Shown here: one piece after another, positions 1 to 9,524 of the stretch
Layout: every line of letters begins with the position of its first letter
Position numbering within the stretch: position 1 is the stretch's first letter
From: CAVUCH01 sp963697705
GTDB taxonomy: Bacteria > Acidobacteriota > Vicinamibacteria > Vicinamibacterales > JAENWD01
Direction: 5' to 3'
DNA: 64,000 nt
Assembly (NCBI GenBank): GCA_963697705.1
Contig: CAVOPA010000006.1
Coordinates: 186,001 to 250,000, forward strand
Translations under genes and position numbers: made by a program
Notes under the pieces: model-generated
What the model was told of the DNA's origin: nothing
The model's database searches: none
What the model saw: only the letters and a program-made list of their open reading frames with translations

Positions 1-1033
1 TGGAGCCTTCGTGGTCACCAACAACCAGACTCGCGGTCCCCTTCAGATTCGCACCCAGCGCCCGGCTCGAAGCGTTGTACCGATCGATCGTCAGATTCGT
101 ACCGGACCAGCGGCCCGCCGCCGACACGCTGGCGTCCGTGATTTCCTGCCATTGAAGGCGGTTGACCCGGCCATCGAAGCTTCCGACGGGATGGTCAAGC
201 GTCCCACCGACGGTGCCTGACGCCTCGAGCTCGCCCTCGATAGGAGGCACCTCCCTCGACCATTTCTTGAGCTCGCCGAGGGCAACCCGCGCGTCGTACT
301 TCAGCTCGAGATCGCCGCGGCTGACGTCCAGGTGCGCGGTCCCGCCGATTGCCGCCACCGGCGACTCCATCGTGATCGACGTGAGGGCCAGCGCCGTTCC
401 GCTGAGTGACACGTCCGCGCTTGCCCGATCGAAGCCAATCTCTGCCGCTCCGCGCCGGACCGACCACCCACCTGAAACGACAACCGCTCCCCGCACGGTG
501 CCTGGCCCTTCGCCGGTGAACGACAGCGAGACCCCGCGAACAGCGACGTAGATGCCGTCCGGACTGACAGACGTGAGCTGGAGATCGCGAATCCGCCCGC
601 CGTAAATGTCGAATGAGGGAACCGTTGCGGAGGCTCGTGCGTGAGCCTCCCCATCGCGGTCAGCCGCCCGGACCGGGGACGCACCTTGCGTTGTGGAGTC
701 GAGCACGACTTCGGGCCTGGTGACATCGAGCCGGCGGAGCACCAGGGTACCGCGGAGAATAGCGGGGGAAAAGTCGACCTCTACGCGTTCCGCCTTGAGG
801 AACGGACGCGCCGCGGTGGATTGCCTGATGTTGACGGCGTGCAACGTGACGCCGAGCGAGCTGGGCCGGTAGTCGAGACCGGCGGCGCGCGCCTCGATCC
901 CGAGACGATCGAGAAGCGACGCCGACACGGTGCGGAGCACGAGCGCCTTGCCCGCCGAAGAGGCAAGGAAGAGGGCACCGCCGGCCACGACCACCAGCAG
1001 CAGCACGACGATAACGATCGCCAGGCGCACCAT
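1..1033 (-). CDS. AsmA/TamB-like (DUF748-type) envelope protein, partial
   Basis: The frame is open from ATG 1033 to the left edge of the window, so only the N-terminal ~344 residues are visible. It starts with a hydrophobic anchor (about residues 3-19, core IVIVVLLLVVV). Long stretches of alternating hydrophobic residues follow, such as GTLVLRRLDVTRPEVVLD, with repeated 'G-x-hydrophobic' beta-strand patterns. That architecture is typical of AsmA/TamB/DUF748 proteins, which are anchored in the inner membrane and extend through the periplasm, where family members help lipid transport or outer-membrane assembly. No Shine-Dalgarno precedes ATG 1033. An in-frame GTG at 1090 would add 19 residues rich in Arg and His and give a better membrane-anchor n-region, so it may be the true start. 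Family placement rests on architecture only. Confidence 0.7.
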   Translation of the reverse strand, partial: MVRLAIVIVVLLLVVVAGGALFLASSAGKALVLRTVSASLLDRLGIEARAAGLDYRPSSLGVTLHAVNIRQSTAARPFLKAERVEVDFSPAILRGTLVLRRLDVTRPEVVLDSTTQGASPVRAADRDGEAHARASATVPSFDIYGGRIRDLQLTSVSPDGIYVAVRGVSLSFTGEGPGTVRGAVVVSGGWSVRRGAAEIGFDRASADVSLSGTALALTSITMESPVAAIGGTAHLDVSRGDLELKYDARVALGELKKWSREVPPIEGELEASGTVGGTLDHPVGSFDGRVNRLQWQEITDASVSAAGRWSGTNLTIDRYNASSRALGANLKGTASLVVGDHEGS

Positions 1034-1198
1034 CGCGTGGAGTCGACGCGCGATGAAGTGCCGAGTCAGCGGTCCCGAAGATGCCTGCACCTGATACCCC
1101 GCCGCGGGTGCGCCATGAGTGTCGGCCCGGTCGTTCCCGCGACGCGGGTATCGACTCTCCTCCGTGTTGGCGGCCGCTTGCGTTTTTGCCTCACCGGG

Positions 1199-1600
1199 TC
1201 ACGCCCGATACGCGTCAACGAGCGCGGCCGTGTCGAAGAAGTCGATCAGATTCGAGATCCGCGCATCCCTCAGCGTGAAGAAGTGCACAAGGTCCGATTC
1301 GAACCTCTTGCCGGTGGAGCGTGCCTTCGCGATGACGTGCAGCAGGACGACGACGGTGTTCCCTTGCGCCACGAATTCCCGTACATCGGTACTCTGGTTT
1401 TCCTGCGCCTCGCGCAGGCGAGCGAAACATTCGCGCACGCCGTTATGACCGCGCCACGTTCCGGCAGCGCCGATGCCTGGCGGCCCTGGCACGACAAAGG
1501 TCACGTCGTCGGTCATCAACCCAAGGGCGGTCTCGAGATCGCCTTTGCCCAACCTGTCGTAGAGCTCCTTGATCAACTGGACGTTCGCCGCCTCACTCAT
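1199..1600 (-). CDS. SnoaL-like / NTF2-like protein
   Basis: A 133-residue protein with the layout of the SnoaL-like (ketosteroid isomerase-type) NTF2 fold. A first helix (VQLIKELYDRLGKGDLE) leads to the 'LMTDDVTFVVPG' strand. A 'GHNGVRECFARL' helix and beta-strands ending in 'ISNLIDFFDTAALVDAYRA' follow. Members are small alpha+beta-barrel proteins acting on hydrophobic substrates or serving as binding domains; the substrate cannot be read from sequence. The start is well supported: GAGGAGG lies a few bases upstream of ATG 1600. It stands alone between the AsmA-like gene and the kinase gene, and the 268 bases upstream show no recognisable gene. Confidence 0.8.
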   Translation of the reverse strand: MSEAANVQLIKELYDRLGKGDLETALGLMTDDVTFVVPGPPGIGAAGTWRGHNGVRECFARLREAQENQSTDVREFVAQGNTVVVLLHVIAKARSTGKRFESDLVHFFTLRDARISNLIDFFDTAALVDAYRA

Positions 1601-1868
1601 CTGTCCTCCTCGAAGGGCCAGGCCTCAGTGCGCACGGCCGATCGAAGAAGGGCTCGACTACGTGACTCATCCGTCTTCTCGTCCTGACCACTCGATCGGC
1701 TGGAAGATCTTCGGCGCCGGCCTGAACCTGGATTACATGAACGATTCACCAGCATGCCCGCGATCGCCCCGGACGGCCGAGGCGCTCCGAGGCACAGGTG
1801 ATCCTACTGCCCGCCAACACGCGCTGTGAAGGAGGCGACCGGCTCGTGGCAGGGGGCAACAGGACACA

Positions 1869-4862
1869 TCACCGGGTGGCGGTGTCCTTCAACGCGGCCG
1901 CCCGGGTCCTCGCGTCGACAATGAGCGGAGTGGGTGTCGACGAAGACTCCAGCCGCAGGAACTGTTCGAAGCTCTGACGGGCGGCTTCTGCCATCCCGAG
2001 TCCCTGCTGCGCCCTGCCGTGCCAGTATGGCAGCACGGCCATGTAACGCCAGGTCGGTACGTCGTCGAGAAACAGTGCGGTCGCCTCACCTCGCCGCTTC
2101 AGACACAGCTCGAGATCCGATAGGCCCTCGGCATATCGTTCCGCCTCGACGAACGCCACCCCACGGCCAAACCGTGCCAGCCAGATGTCGGCCGTCTTGA
2201 TGCTGTCCGAGAAGGCGGCGATCGCCTGCGAGGCGTGGCCGCGGCGGAGTGCCAGCTCGCCGGAAATCACGTGTGCGTAGGCGCGCGGGAACGGCTGTTC
2301 CCGGCGTTGGAGAGCGGCGGCGAGCTCTTCGGCGCGATTGTCGTGGTTTGCCGCGGCGAATACTCGTGCGGCCGGCACCGCCACGAACTCGTTCGTCTCG
2401 AGGGCGAGGCCTCGTTCTGCGGCGCCGACCGCCGCGGCGGGCCGATCGAGCGCGATGAGCGTCTCCGCCAACGCCAGCGACTTCGACGCCGCGCCGAAGC
2501 TGTTCTCGTTCTTCTCGTCCAGGGGAATGGCTGACGTGAGGATCGATGCCGCATCCGCCAGCCGACCCTGATAGACGGCCAGATCGGCATCGCCCATGTT
2601 GGCGAGCGACACTCCGATGGCGCCGGCCGTCCTCGCGCGGTCGTACACCGCACGCGCGCCGGCGACATTCCCACCGGCAGCTGCGGCCATCGCGAGGGGC
2701 AGGTACGCGACGTCGTACCCTGGATCGGTCCGCAGCACCTGTTCGGCGCTCTCGACTGCCGTTGCGAAGTCGCCCGCATACATCGCGTACAGCGCGTAGT
2801 TCGCGCGGAACTTGGGGCTCTTCGGGTAGATGTCGATCGCGCGGCGGCCTTCCTCGAGGGCACGCGGGAAGTCCAGCGTGTAGAAGTACGCCAGGGCGAG
2901 GTTGTTTCGTCCGGCGAGATCGGCAGGGTACTGCGCGACCAGCTGGCGGTAGTTCTCGATCGCCTTGTCATAATTCCGCGCGACGTTCATGAAGTAGGCG
3001 CCGAGTGTCCGGTACTTCTCCCGGTCGGTCATGCGATCCATGAGCGATAGCGCTTTCTTCCAGAGCTCCTCCGCTTCCGTCCGACGACCCAGGTCGTACG
3101 TGCTCGCCGCCCACCCGGCGTAGGCACGGCCGAACCGCGGGTCACGGTCCACCGCCGTCCGGTAGTGCCGGATGGCCTCCTCGCTTCTGCCGTCCACGCT
3201 CAGGCTCTGCGCGATGCTGTACTCGTGCACGGCTTCGAGCGAGCTCGTCGAGTAGGTTTCGGCCTGCAAGGCGGCGGACGGCGTCGTATCCCCAAGCGCC
3301 GCCCTGACCTGCTGCGCCAGTCGGCCGACGGCGGCGAGCACGGCGCCCTTGTCCGGGGCAGCCTCCGACACGGTCGCGATCGCGTGGCCGCCCGCCGGGT
3401 CGAGGGCCCGGACCTCCAGGACGTATCCCGCTCCGTCGCGCCGAATCGATCCCCCGAGAATGACGGCGATGCCTTCGCTCACGGCGACGAGCTGCGCGGC
3501 AGCGACATCCAGCCGGCTTCCGGGTCGAAGCTCCCGCGCGCGGTCGGCTGCCGTCTTCCGCGAGAAGCTCGTGATGAACGAGGCGCCCTCGACCGCGATG
3601 CCGAGCGCCTGTTCGAGCGAGCCGTCGAACACCGAATCGCCCGCCTTGTTCTCGAAATCGGCGATCAGGACCGACAACGGCGCACGCGCAATGATCGGCG
3701 GTGGCACGCGGTTGCGAACCGCCAACCACCACGTGCCAGCGATGATCGCGCCCACTACTGCCACGACAGCCGCTGCCAGCTTCCATCGGCTGCGGCGTGC
3801 TTCCGGTGGCGCGAGCGTCCCGTCCGGGCGGAGCTGGTTCAGGGCGGCGAGCAGGTCCCGTGCGTCCTGGAATCGCTGGTCGGGATCCCGTTTCAGGCAG
3901 CGATCGACGAGCTGGACCAGCGGATCGGGCGTTCCCGGCGCGGCCTGCCGCAGCGGAATCGGTCCTTGGGTGACACGCGCCATGAGATCCGCGAGGTCGC
4001 TCTGGCCACCCACTCGCGGCCGCCCACCGGCGAGGAGCTCGTACAGGATGAGACCGAATCCGTAGACGTCGGATCGCTGATCGGCGACGTCGCCTCGCGC
4101 CTGCTCCGGCGCCATGTAGGCCAGCGTGCCGACCACCGCGCCGGCGCGTGTGTGCACGGTCCCGCCATCCACCCCGCGGGCAATGCCGAAATCGGTGAGC
4201 AGCGCCCGCTGGTCCTGGTCGATGAGCACGTTGGCCGGTTTGAGGTCGCGGTGGACGACGCCGGCCTCGTGTGCGGCGGCCAGACCCGCGGCGATCTGGC
4301 GCCCGATGGCGAGCGCGCGGGGCACCGGCAACTTGCCCTCGGTGCCGAGAACCGTGGCGAGATTCTCGCCCTGCACGTACGCCATCGTGAGGTACTTGAC
4401 GGCACCGAGCTCGCCGAGGTCGTGTATGCGCACCACGTTCGGGTGACTGACCTGTCGCGCCAGGCGCAGCTCGCGCTTGAAGCGCTCCTCCAGATCGTGA
4501 GCGGTCCCGGGCGGCGCGGCGGGGTCGGCCTTGATGGTCTTCAGCGCGACTGCCATGCCGAGCGATTCGTCCCACGCCTGGTACACGTCGCCCATGCCGC
4601 CCGAACCGAGCGACCGGATGATGGTGTATCGGGCACCGAACCGCTGGCCTGGTCGCAGCGTGGCGCTGTTGAACGGCAACGCGCCGCTGGCCGATGAATC
4701 TCGTGTGAGGTCCTCGTCAGACGTGACGAGCGCGTCGGCGCCGGTGACCAGCGCGTCAGCAACGACAGGGGCGGACGTCCTGGCGTGCGCGGAAGCGTCA
4801 CAGCGGGGACATCGCCCGAAGCTGTCTTCGGCAGTTCCGCATCGGGAGCAGAACATCGGCAT
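1869..4862 (-). CDS. Zinc-ribbon Ser/Thr protein kinase with TPR sensor region
   Basis: About 997 residues from ATG 4862 (ATG 4856 is equally possible). The N-terminus carries a small zinc ribbon, CSRC then CPRC (Cys 5, 8, 18, 21). A Hanks-type kinase domain follows from about residue 78: glycine loop LGSGGMGDVYQAW, catalytic HRDLKPANVLID, DFGIARG, and APE as MAPEQARGD. A single membrane segment (AAAVVAVVGAIIAGTWWLAV) near residues 365-385 separates the cytoplasmic kinase from a long C-terminal region with TPR-like helical pairs such as AIENYRQLVAQYPADLAGRN. The frame stays open upstream to 5171, but that part has no family character and overlaps an hsdM remnant, so the CSRC start was chosen. 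Such PknB-TPR kinases are abundant in Acidobacteriota; their ligands are mostly unknown. Confidence 0.88.
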   Translation of the reverse strand: MPMFCSRCGTAEDSFGRCPRCDASAHARTSAPVVADALVTGADALVTSDEDLTRDSSASGALPFNSATLRPGQRFGARYTIIRSLGSGGMGDVYQAWDESLGMAVALKTIKADPAAPPGTAHDLEERFKRELRLARQVSHPNVVRIHDLGELGAVKYLTMAYVQGENLATVLGTEGKLPVPRALAIGRQIAAGLAAAHEAGVVHRDLKPANVLIDQDQRALLTDFGIARGVDGGTVHTRAGAVVGTLAYMAPEQARGDVADQRSDVYGFGLILYELLAGGRPRVGGQSDLADLMARVTQGPIPLRQAAPGTPDPLVQLVDRCLKRDPDQRFQDARDLLAALNQLRPDGTLAPPEARRSRWKLAAAVVAVVGAIIAGTWWLAVRNRVPPPIIARAPLSVLIADFENKAGDSVFDGSLEQALGIAVEGASFITSFSRKTAADRARELRPGSRLDVAAAQLVAVSEGIAVILGGSIRRDGAGYVLEVRALDPAGGHAIATVSEAAPDKGAVLAAVGRLAQQVRAALGDTTPSAALQAETYSTSSLEAVHEYSIAQSLSVDGRSEEAIRHYRTAVDRDPRFGRAYAGWAASTYDLGRRTEAEELWKKALSLMDRMTDREKYRTLGAYFMNVARNYDKAIENYRQLVAQYPADLAGRNNLALAYFYTLDFPRALEEGRRAIDIYPKSPKFRANYALYAMYAGDFATAVESAEQVLRTDPGYDVAYLPLAMAAAAGGNVAGARAVYDRARTAGAIGVSLANMGDADLAVYQGRLADAASILTSAIPLDEKNENSFGAASKSLALAETLIALDRPAAAVGAAERGLALETNEFVAVPAARVFAAANHDNRAEELAAALQRREQPFPRAYAHVISGELALRRGHASQAIAAFSDSIKTADIWLARFGRGVAFVEAERYAEGLSDLELCLKRRGEATALFLDDVPTWRYMAVLPYWHGRAQQGLGMAEAARQSFEQFLRLESSSTPTPLIVDARTRAAALKDTATR

Positions 4863-4994
4863 CTGCGAATGAGCGCACAGTATGTCACACCGCCGCGACG
4901 GCCTGGCGGCAGCAAAAAAATGAAAGGGAACCGCGTGTTCTCGACGAATGGGGGGGCGAGACGAAGGAGCGTTGCAGGAGTTTGCCCGGGCTGA

Positions 4995-5111
4995 GGGGGC
5001 GCTGGCCCATCGAGCATCGTTCGCCTGCTCGCCGAAGTGCTCGCACCACTTCACGGACGCATCCTCGATCCAGCGTGTGGTGCCGGCGGCATGTTCGTGC
5101 CGAGCGTAGCG
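4995..5111 (+). pseudogene. Remnant of a type I N6-adenine DNA methyltransferase (HsdM)
   Basis: In the 305-base gap between the kinase start and the next gene, the + strand encodes, after a TGA at 4992, the string SIVRLLAEVLAP then GRILDPACGAGGMFVPS. This is the conserved HsdM block containing SAM-binding motif I (DPACGxGGMFV) plus the preceding '(S/V)VRLLVE' helix. No start codon, target-recognition partner or NPPY catalytic motif is present, and the similarity fades right after the motif. It is therefore a ~40-codon fossil, not a gene. It suggests a type I restriction-modification locus once stood here. The frame continues open into the antisense of the neighbouring membrane-protein gene, without HsdM features. 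Confidence 0.6.
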
Positions 5112-5167
5112 TCTCCGCGAGATCAAGGGGGCGCGATCGTGCCGGACGAACGTGCATGTCGTCGCGC

Positions 5168-5569
5168 TCACGCCGAGACGGTCTTTGTCTGTTTCGCGAC
5201 CGAGTTCGACGACGTCGTGATGAGTGCCGCCACGAACAACAGGCCGAATATCGCGTCAGGGCTCACGACCACGAGTTGTCCAAACTGCAGGCGCCCTTGA
5301 AGGTAGAGCGTGCTCAGCGTTGCCAGATACCCAACCTTCTCCAGGATTGCGGCGATCATCAGCGGTCGGAACCGAATCGGATCGGTTCCTATCAACAGGA
5401 ACGCCACCTGCCACGCGAGCGTGACGCTGACGAATCCGTAATAGAAGTCGGGATGCGTAATCGGTGGGGGATATTGGCGACCGACCGTGTCGTACAAGAA
5501 GTAGAGCGGCGTCACGATGAGCACGCCCCACAGGCCGGCGGCAAGAAACACCATTCGCGCGAATCGCAT
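5168..5569 (-). CDS. Small integral membrane protein, unknown function
   Basis: A 133-residue protein made almost entirely of four hydrophobic segments: MVFLAAGLWGVLIVTPLYFL, FVSVTLAWQVAFLLIG, PLMIAAILEKVGYLATLS and DAIFGLLFVAALITT. The start at ATG 5569 is supported by GAGGGAGG about seven bases upstream. I do not recognise a named family. The size and four-helix plan match many uncharacterised bacterial membrane proteins. No enzyme motif is visible, and neighbours give no operon context, since the next gene upstream is divergent. Confidence 0.75.
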   Translation of the reverse strand: MRFARMVFLAAGLWGVLIVTPLYFLYDTVGRQYPPPITHPDFYYGFVSVTLAWQVAFLLIGTDPIRFRPLMIAAILEKVGYLATLSTLYLQGRLQFGQLVVVSPDAIFGLLFVAALITTSSNSVAKQTKTVSA

Positions 5570-5714
5570 GCTGATACCTCCCTCATCGCTGACCAGATGA
5601 ACGGCACAAGCCGATAGCGCACGCGCTGCTCACACTGCTCCTCGCGGTCCGAATCGTCAACGAGGAACAGTTCCTGAGCGCCGGTCATGCGGCTGCGCTG
5701 CGGCAACGCTGGGT

Positions 5715-7697
5715 ATGATTACGGGCGACACGGATTGGCGTGAACGGCCCTGGATGGATCTCATGAGCGACGAATCACAGTCGCCACTCAGCCTGGACGG
5801 CCTTGGACAGGAAGCGCAGCGCTGGCGTGACGCGCTCGCCGCCGGCGATCCCGATGCGCGCGCGCGGCTCCGCCGAGTGCTCCCGAACGCTCCCGAGGTG
5901 CCCACGCTCGTCGACGTGCGGCACGCTCTGGCCCTTGAACATGGGTTCGCGGCCTGGGCAGCCCTGGAGCACGCCATCAAGGAGGCACCGGCGGGCGACC
6001 CTCATGCCGGCGCGGCGGCGATCGCGCAATACGAGGTGATGGCCGACGCGCTGCTCGAGGCGTATCGCACCGGCACACCCGACGCGATGGAGCGCCACTA
6101 CCGCTACACCTGGCATCGGCGCGCCTGGCGCGCCATGCGCACGTACGTTCAGCTCGATCTCGGAAAGCGATCAATCGGCCCTGGTGATGATGTCGACATC
6201 ACGCCCGACGACGCACGCCACCTCGTCGCCGTGGAGCACGGGTTTCGAAACTGGGCCGAACTGCAGGCGTTCACGCAATCCGCACCGGTGGGGTCTCGTG
6301 TAGCGGCGAAACCGGTGCGGCTCGTCGTTCACGAAGGGAACGACGAATGGGACATCGTCGCGAGCTCGCGCGAGTGGGGAGAAATCATCCGGCTGCTGGC
6401 GCTGCACCCGTCAGCGGGCCTCAGTGCCGACGGGCAGATGACCGACGAGTTGCTGAAGGAGGTGGCGCGTGTAGAGACCATCACCGCGCTTGGCCTCTCC
6501 GGCTGCCGCGAGGTGACAGATGACGGCGTCCGTCACCTCGCGCGACTGCCGGCCCTGCAGCATCTCGATCTGAGCGGCACCAGCATCACGGATGCAGGGC
6601 TGAGCGTCCTCGCCAGCCTGCCGCAGCTGCGGACGATCTCGCTCGCCTCGACCCGCGTGACCGACGAGGGCGCCGGTGCCCTCGCACATTGCCATGCGCT
6701 CGAGCGGGCGAATCTGGCCGCAACCGCCGCCGGTGACGGCGCGCTCCGGGCACTCGCGGGCAAACGCCATCTGCACGAACTCTCGATCGCCCTGACCGAC
6801 GCGGGAATCCCGCTGCTGCACGAACTTCCGATGTTGAAAACCTGGCAGGCGGGCGAGGCGACGCTCACGCTGCTCGGTCCCAAGGTGCTCCCGAACCATC
6901 TCTCGCTCCGCGGGTCCTTCACGGATGATGGCATGCGCCGCCTGGAAGGTCTCGACGGCCTCTTCAGCCTCGACATCGACGACAGCCGCCTTGGTATCAC
7001 CGCGGCCGGTGTCGAGCCACTCGTCTCGCTTCCGCATCTCGGAGCACTCGGCGTGGACGCCAGGGACGACTGGATGCCGCACCTCGCGCGGATGCAAAGC
7101 CTGCGCTTTCTCGGCGCACAGGACACGGTAGCAGGCGACGACGGATTCGTCGCGCTGAGCAGGTCGCGCTCGATCGAGTACATCTGGGGACGGCGTTGCC
7201 ACAACCTTCGCAGCCGGGGGTTCAGGGCGCTCGCGAACATGCCGGCGCTCCGCGGCCTGTCCGTGAGCTGCCTGAATGTAGACGACGCCGGAGTCTCGGC
7301 GCTGCCTGCGTTCCCGGCACTGATCGAGCTGATGCCGATGGACGTTCCCGACGCGGGTTTCCGCCACGTGGGCCGGTGCACGCAGCTCCAGTCGCTGATC
7401 CTGATGTACTGCCGCGACACAACGGATGCGGCGACTGAGCACATCACAGCCCTGCGGAGTCTCTCGTATTACTTCAACAGCTACACCACGATCACCGATC
7501 GAACGCCGGAGCTGCTGAGCACGATGGATTCGCTCGAGCGGGTCACGTTCGATGCGTGTCACGCCTTGACGAACGCCGGCGTCGCGCGGCTCGCGCGGCT
7601 GCCGCGCCTGCGCGAGCTGCGCGTGTCCGGAAACGCGATTACATCCGAGGTCCAAGCGGCGTTTCCGCCGCAGGTCAGAGTGCACTACGCCCTATGA
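5715..7697 (+). CDS. Leucine-rich-repeat protein (F-box/AMN1-like repeats)
   Basis: Up to 660 residues from ATG 5715; internal ATG 5754 or 5763 could also start it. The N-terminal ~170 residues contain two copies of an 'AL-x-HGF-x-(A/N)W-x-x-L' motif (HALALEHGFAAWAAL and HLVAVEHGFRNWAEL), a pattern found next to ankyrin/LRR modules in acidobacterial and planctomycetal proteins. The rest is LRR of the cysteine-containing type, with repeating units such as LQHLDLSGTSITDAGLSVLA and LRTISLASTRVTDEGAGALA. No signal peptide is visible, so a cytoplasmic protein-binding role is likely. The partner is unknown. No co-oriented neighbour suggests an operon. Confidence 0.85.
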   Translation: MITGDTDWRERPWMDLMSDESQSPLSLDGLGQEAQRWRDALAAGDPDARARLRRVLPNAPEVPTLVDVRHALALEHGFAAWAALEHAIKEAPAGDPHAGAAAIAQYEVMADALLEAYRTGTPDAMERHYRYTWHRRAWRAMRTYVQLDLGKRSIGPGDDVDITPDDARHLVAVEHGFRNWAELQAFTQSAPVGSRVAAKPVRLVVHEGNDEWDIVASSREWGEIIRLLALHPSAGLSADGQMTDELLKEVARVETITALGLSGCREVTDDGVRHLARLPALQHLDLSGTSITDAGLSVLASLPQLRTISLASTRVTDEGAGALAHCHALERANLAATAAGDGALRALAGKRHLHELSIALTDAGIPLLHELPMLKTWQAGEATLTLLGPKVLPNHLSLRGSFTDDGMRRLEGLDGLFSLDIDDSRLGITAAGVEPLVSLPHLGALGVDARDDWMPHLARMQSLRFLGAQDTVAGDDGFVALSRSRSIEYIWGRRCHNLRSRGFRALANMPALRGLSVSCLNVDDAGVSALPAFPALIELMPMDVPDAGFRHVGRCTQLQSLILMYCRDTTDAATEHITALRSLSYYFNSYTTITDRTPELLSTMDSLERVTFDACHALTNAGVARLARLPRLRELRVSGNAITSEVQAAFPPQVRVHYAL

Positions 7698-8119
7698 GCG
7701 GCAAGTTGCACGGCTGACTGGCGAGCGGGTTGCGCAGGTGCTGAGGCGTCCGGACAGTAAGTGTGGGGAGCGTGACTCGACGCTTGGCGGTCCACTACAC
7801 CTACAACTCGTTTGAGTTGATGGTTGACGCGGGTCCTGTCGCCGGACAGCCCCACCCGCGGCCACCCCACCCGCACAGTCCGCGCGGCGGGGACCCCGGC
7901 GGTCGGCGCCAAAAGCACTCGCCAGGAGGGAGGCGCCTGCGCGGCGGGTGCGGCGCGATCTGGTTCGCCGCGCAGGTCTTCAAGATCGCGCTCCTGCGGC
8001 ACGGAAAGCCGCCGGATCTCACCACGCTCATCCGGTGGGCGCGCGCCGCCTCCTGAACGCTGCCGAGCGGCTCTTGGCGCGTTCCGGCCGCTGCACGCAG
8101 CCCGTGTCGCCGCCGCGCC
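7698..8119. other. Intergenic gap, no gene recognised
   Basis: This 422-base stretch between the convergent LRR and dienelactone hydrolase genes has short open frames on both strands, but their compositions (Pro/Arg/Gly-rich strings) look like out-of-frame translation of high-GC DNA. I see no family motif, Shine-Dalgarno-supported start or repeat array here. Confidence 0.5.
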
Positions 8120-9010
8120 TCACCCCCGCAGGTGGCGGTTGAAGAACGCCAGCGTGCGCTGCCACGCCAGCTTCGCCGCCGCCTCGTCGTAGCGTGGCGT
8201 CGTGTCGTTGTGAAAGCCGTGCTGCGTGTCGGGATAGAGGTGGCGCTCGTAGGAGACGTTGGCGCTCTTCAGCGCCGCCTCGAAGGCCGGCCACCCGGCG
8301 TTGATGCGGTCGTCGACCGCTGCCGACTGGATGAGCAGCGGGGCCTTGATCTTCGGCACGTCCGCCACGTCAGGCGGGCTGCCATAGAACGCGACGCCTG
8401 CGGCCAAATCCGGCAGCCGCGTCGCGAGCATGTTGACGATGCCCCCGCCATAGCAGAAGCCCACCGCACCCACCTTGCCCGTGCACTCGGGTCGCGTCTT
8501 GAGAAACCCGAACGCGGCGACCATGTCCTCGCGCGTCTTCGCCTGGTCGAGGGTGCCGAACAGCTCGCGTGCCTTGTCCTCGTCGCCCGGATAGCCGCCG
8601 AGCGGAAACAATGCGTCGGGCGCAAAGGCGACGAATTTCTCCAGCGCCAGGCGCCGGGTGACATCCTCGATGTGCGGGTTGAGCCCGCGGTTCTCGTGCA
8701 CGACGAGCACGCCCGGCAGCTTGCCGTCGGCCTTGGCCGGCCGAACGAGGTAGCCCTGCATCTTGCCGTATCCCGCAGGCGACGAGTACTCGACGCGCTC
8801 GGCCGTGAGCCGCCCGTCGTCCGGGCGCACGACCTGCGCTTCGGCGAAATTGGGACTGAGCTCGTCGAGCAGCATGGCCGCGGTCACGCCGCCGACCGCA
8901 AACTTTGCGGCCTTGTCGAGAAAGCCCCGGCGGTCGAGTGCGCCGTGCACGTAGGCGTCGAAGAGAATCAGCAGTTCCTGATCGAAATCGTGGGCGGTCT
9001 TGCGCTGCAT
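8120..9010 (-). CDS. Dienelactone hydrolase family protein, probably exported
   Basis: 296 residues from ATG 9010, which has AAGGAG eight bases upstream; a longer frame to 9082 lacks this. An RRGFLDKAAKFAVGG segment near residues 30-45 resembles a twin-arginine signal placed after a short N-terminal extension, so export by Tat is likely. The alpha/beta-hydrolase core shows the Cys-type nucleophile elbow (GFCYGGG), the acidic residue in SAAVDDRIN and the histidine in YPDTQHGFH. This matches the Cys-Asp-His triad of carboxymethylenebutenolidase-like enzymes. The true substrate may be any ester or lactone. The gene is monocistronic, followed by the empty 422-base gap. Confidence 0.88.
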   Translation of the reverse strand: MQRKTAHDFDQELLILFDAYVHGALDRRGFLDKAAKFAVGGVTAAMLLDELSPNFAEAQVVRPDDGRLTAERVEYSSPAGYGKMQGYLVRPAKADGKLPGVLVVHENRGLNPHIEDVTRRLALEKFVAFAPDALFPLGGYPGDEDKARELFGTLDQAKTREDMVAAFGFLKTRPECTGKVGAVGFCYGGGIVNMLATRLPDLAAGVAFYGSPPDVADVPKIKAPLLIQSAAVDDRINAGWPAFEAALKSANVSYERHLYPDTQHGFHNDTTPRYDEAAAKLAWQRTLAFFNRHLRG

Positions 9011-9104
9011 GTCGTATCTCCTTCCGACGCGCGAATCTCGAGGCCTTGGACATCGCTCGACACATCGGCGAACGACGAGCATACCGCAGCCGCCGATCGG
9101 CCAA

Positions 9105-9524
9105 TCAGGTCGGGCTCACCGCCAGGGGAATGGGTGTGCCGTTCGGTCTGCGCCACGTGGTCCGGAACTCGCGATCGTAGGTCCAGACTCTCAGGTTCTT
9201 GTCTCGTCCGCTGAGGACCGCGAGGCACGCATCGGCCCAGTCAGGTTCTTCGTCCGCGTACTTGGCCAGCCAGTCGAGTGCGTCCAGCCACAAGGCGCGT
9301 TCGAGCGTGACCGGCAGCGGTTGGATGCTCAAGTGATGCAGCAAGGCTCGGAGCCGCTGTCGCTGGCTGCGATGCGGCAGGTGAAAGCATGCCTCCGTCA
9401 GCACCGCCTCGCACACGCCGAACTCGTCTGACGCAAGCGCCTCCAGATGGTTGACGGCCCGCCGGTGCTTGGAGTCCCGCGCGTCGCAGAGCGCCACGAG
9501 GGGAGTCGTGTCGATGAGAATCAC
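9105..9524 (-). CDS. PIN-domain ribonuclease toxin (VapC family)
   Basis: 139 residues starting at GTG 9524. PIN-domain acidic residues are in order: Asp in MILIDTTPLVA, Glu in EAVLTEACF, Asp in EPDWADACLAV, and Asp in VWTYDREF. They form the Mg-binding site of VapC endoribonucleases. The start codon overlaps the stop of the upstream antitoxin-like gene (GTGA, 9521-9524), implying translational coupling, as is usual for toxin-antitoxin pairs. The target RNA cannot be predicted. Confidence 0.85.
   Translation of the reverse strand: MILIDTTPLVALCDARDSKHRRAVNHLEALASDEFGVCEAVLTEACFHLPHRSQRQRLRALLHHLSIQPLPVTLERALWLDALDWLAKYADEEPDWADACLAVLSGRDKNLRVWTYDREFRTTWRRPNGTPIPLAVSPT

Noticed and set aside
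1601..1868. Possible small gene encoding GWKIFGAGLNLDYMNDSP between the NTF2-like and kinase genes
   Set aside because: Short, no ribosome-binding site, no recognisable family and a Pro/Arg-rich remainder; not enough to call.
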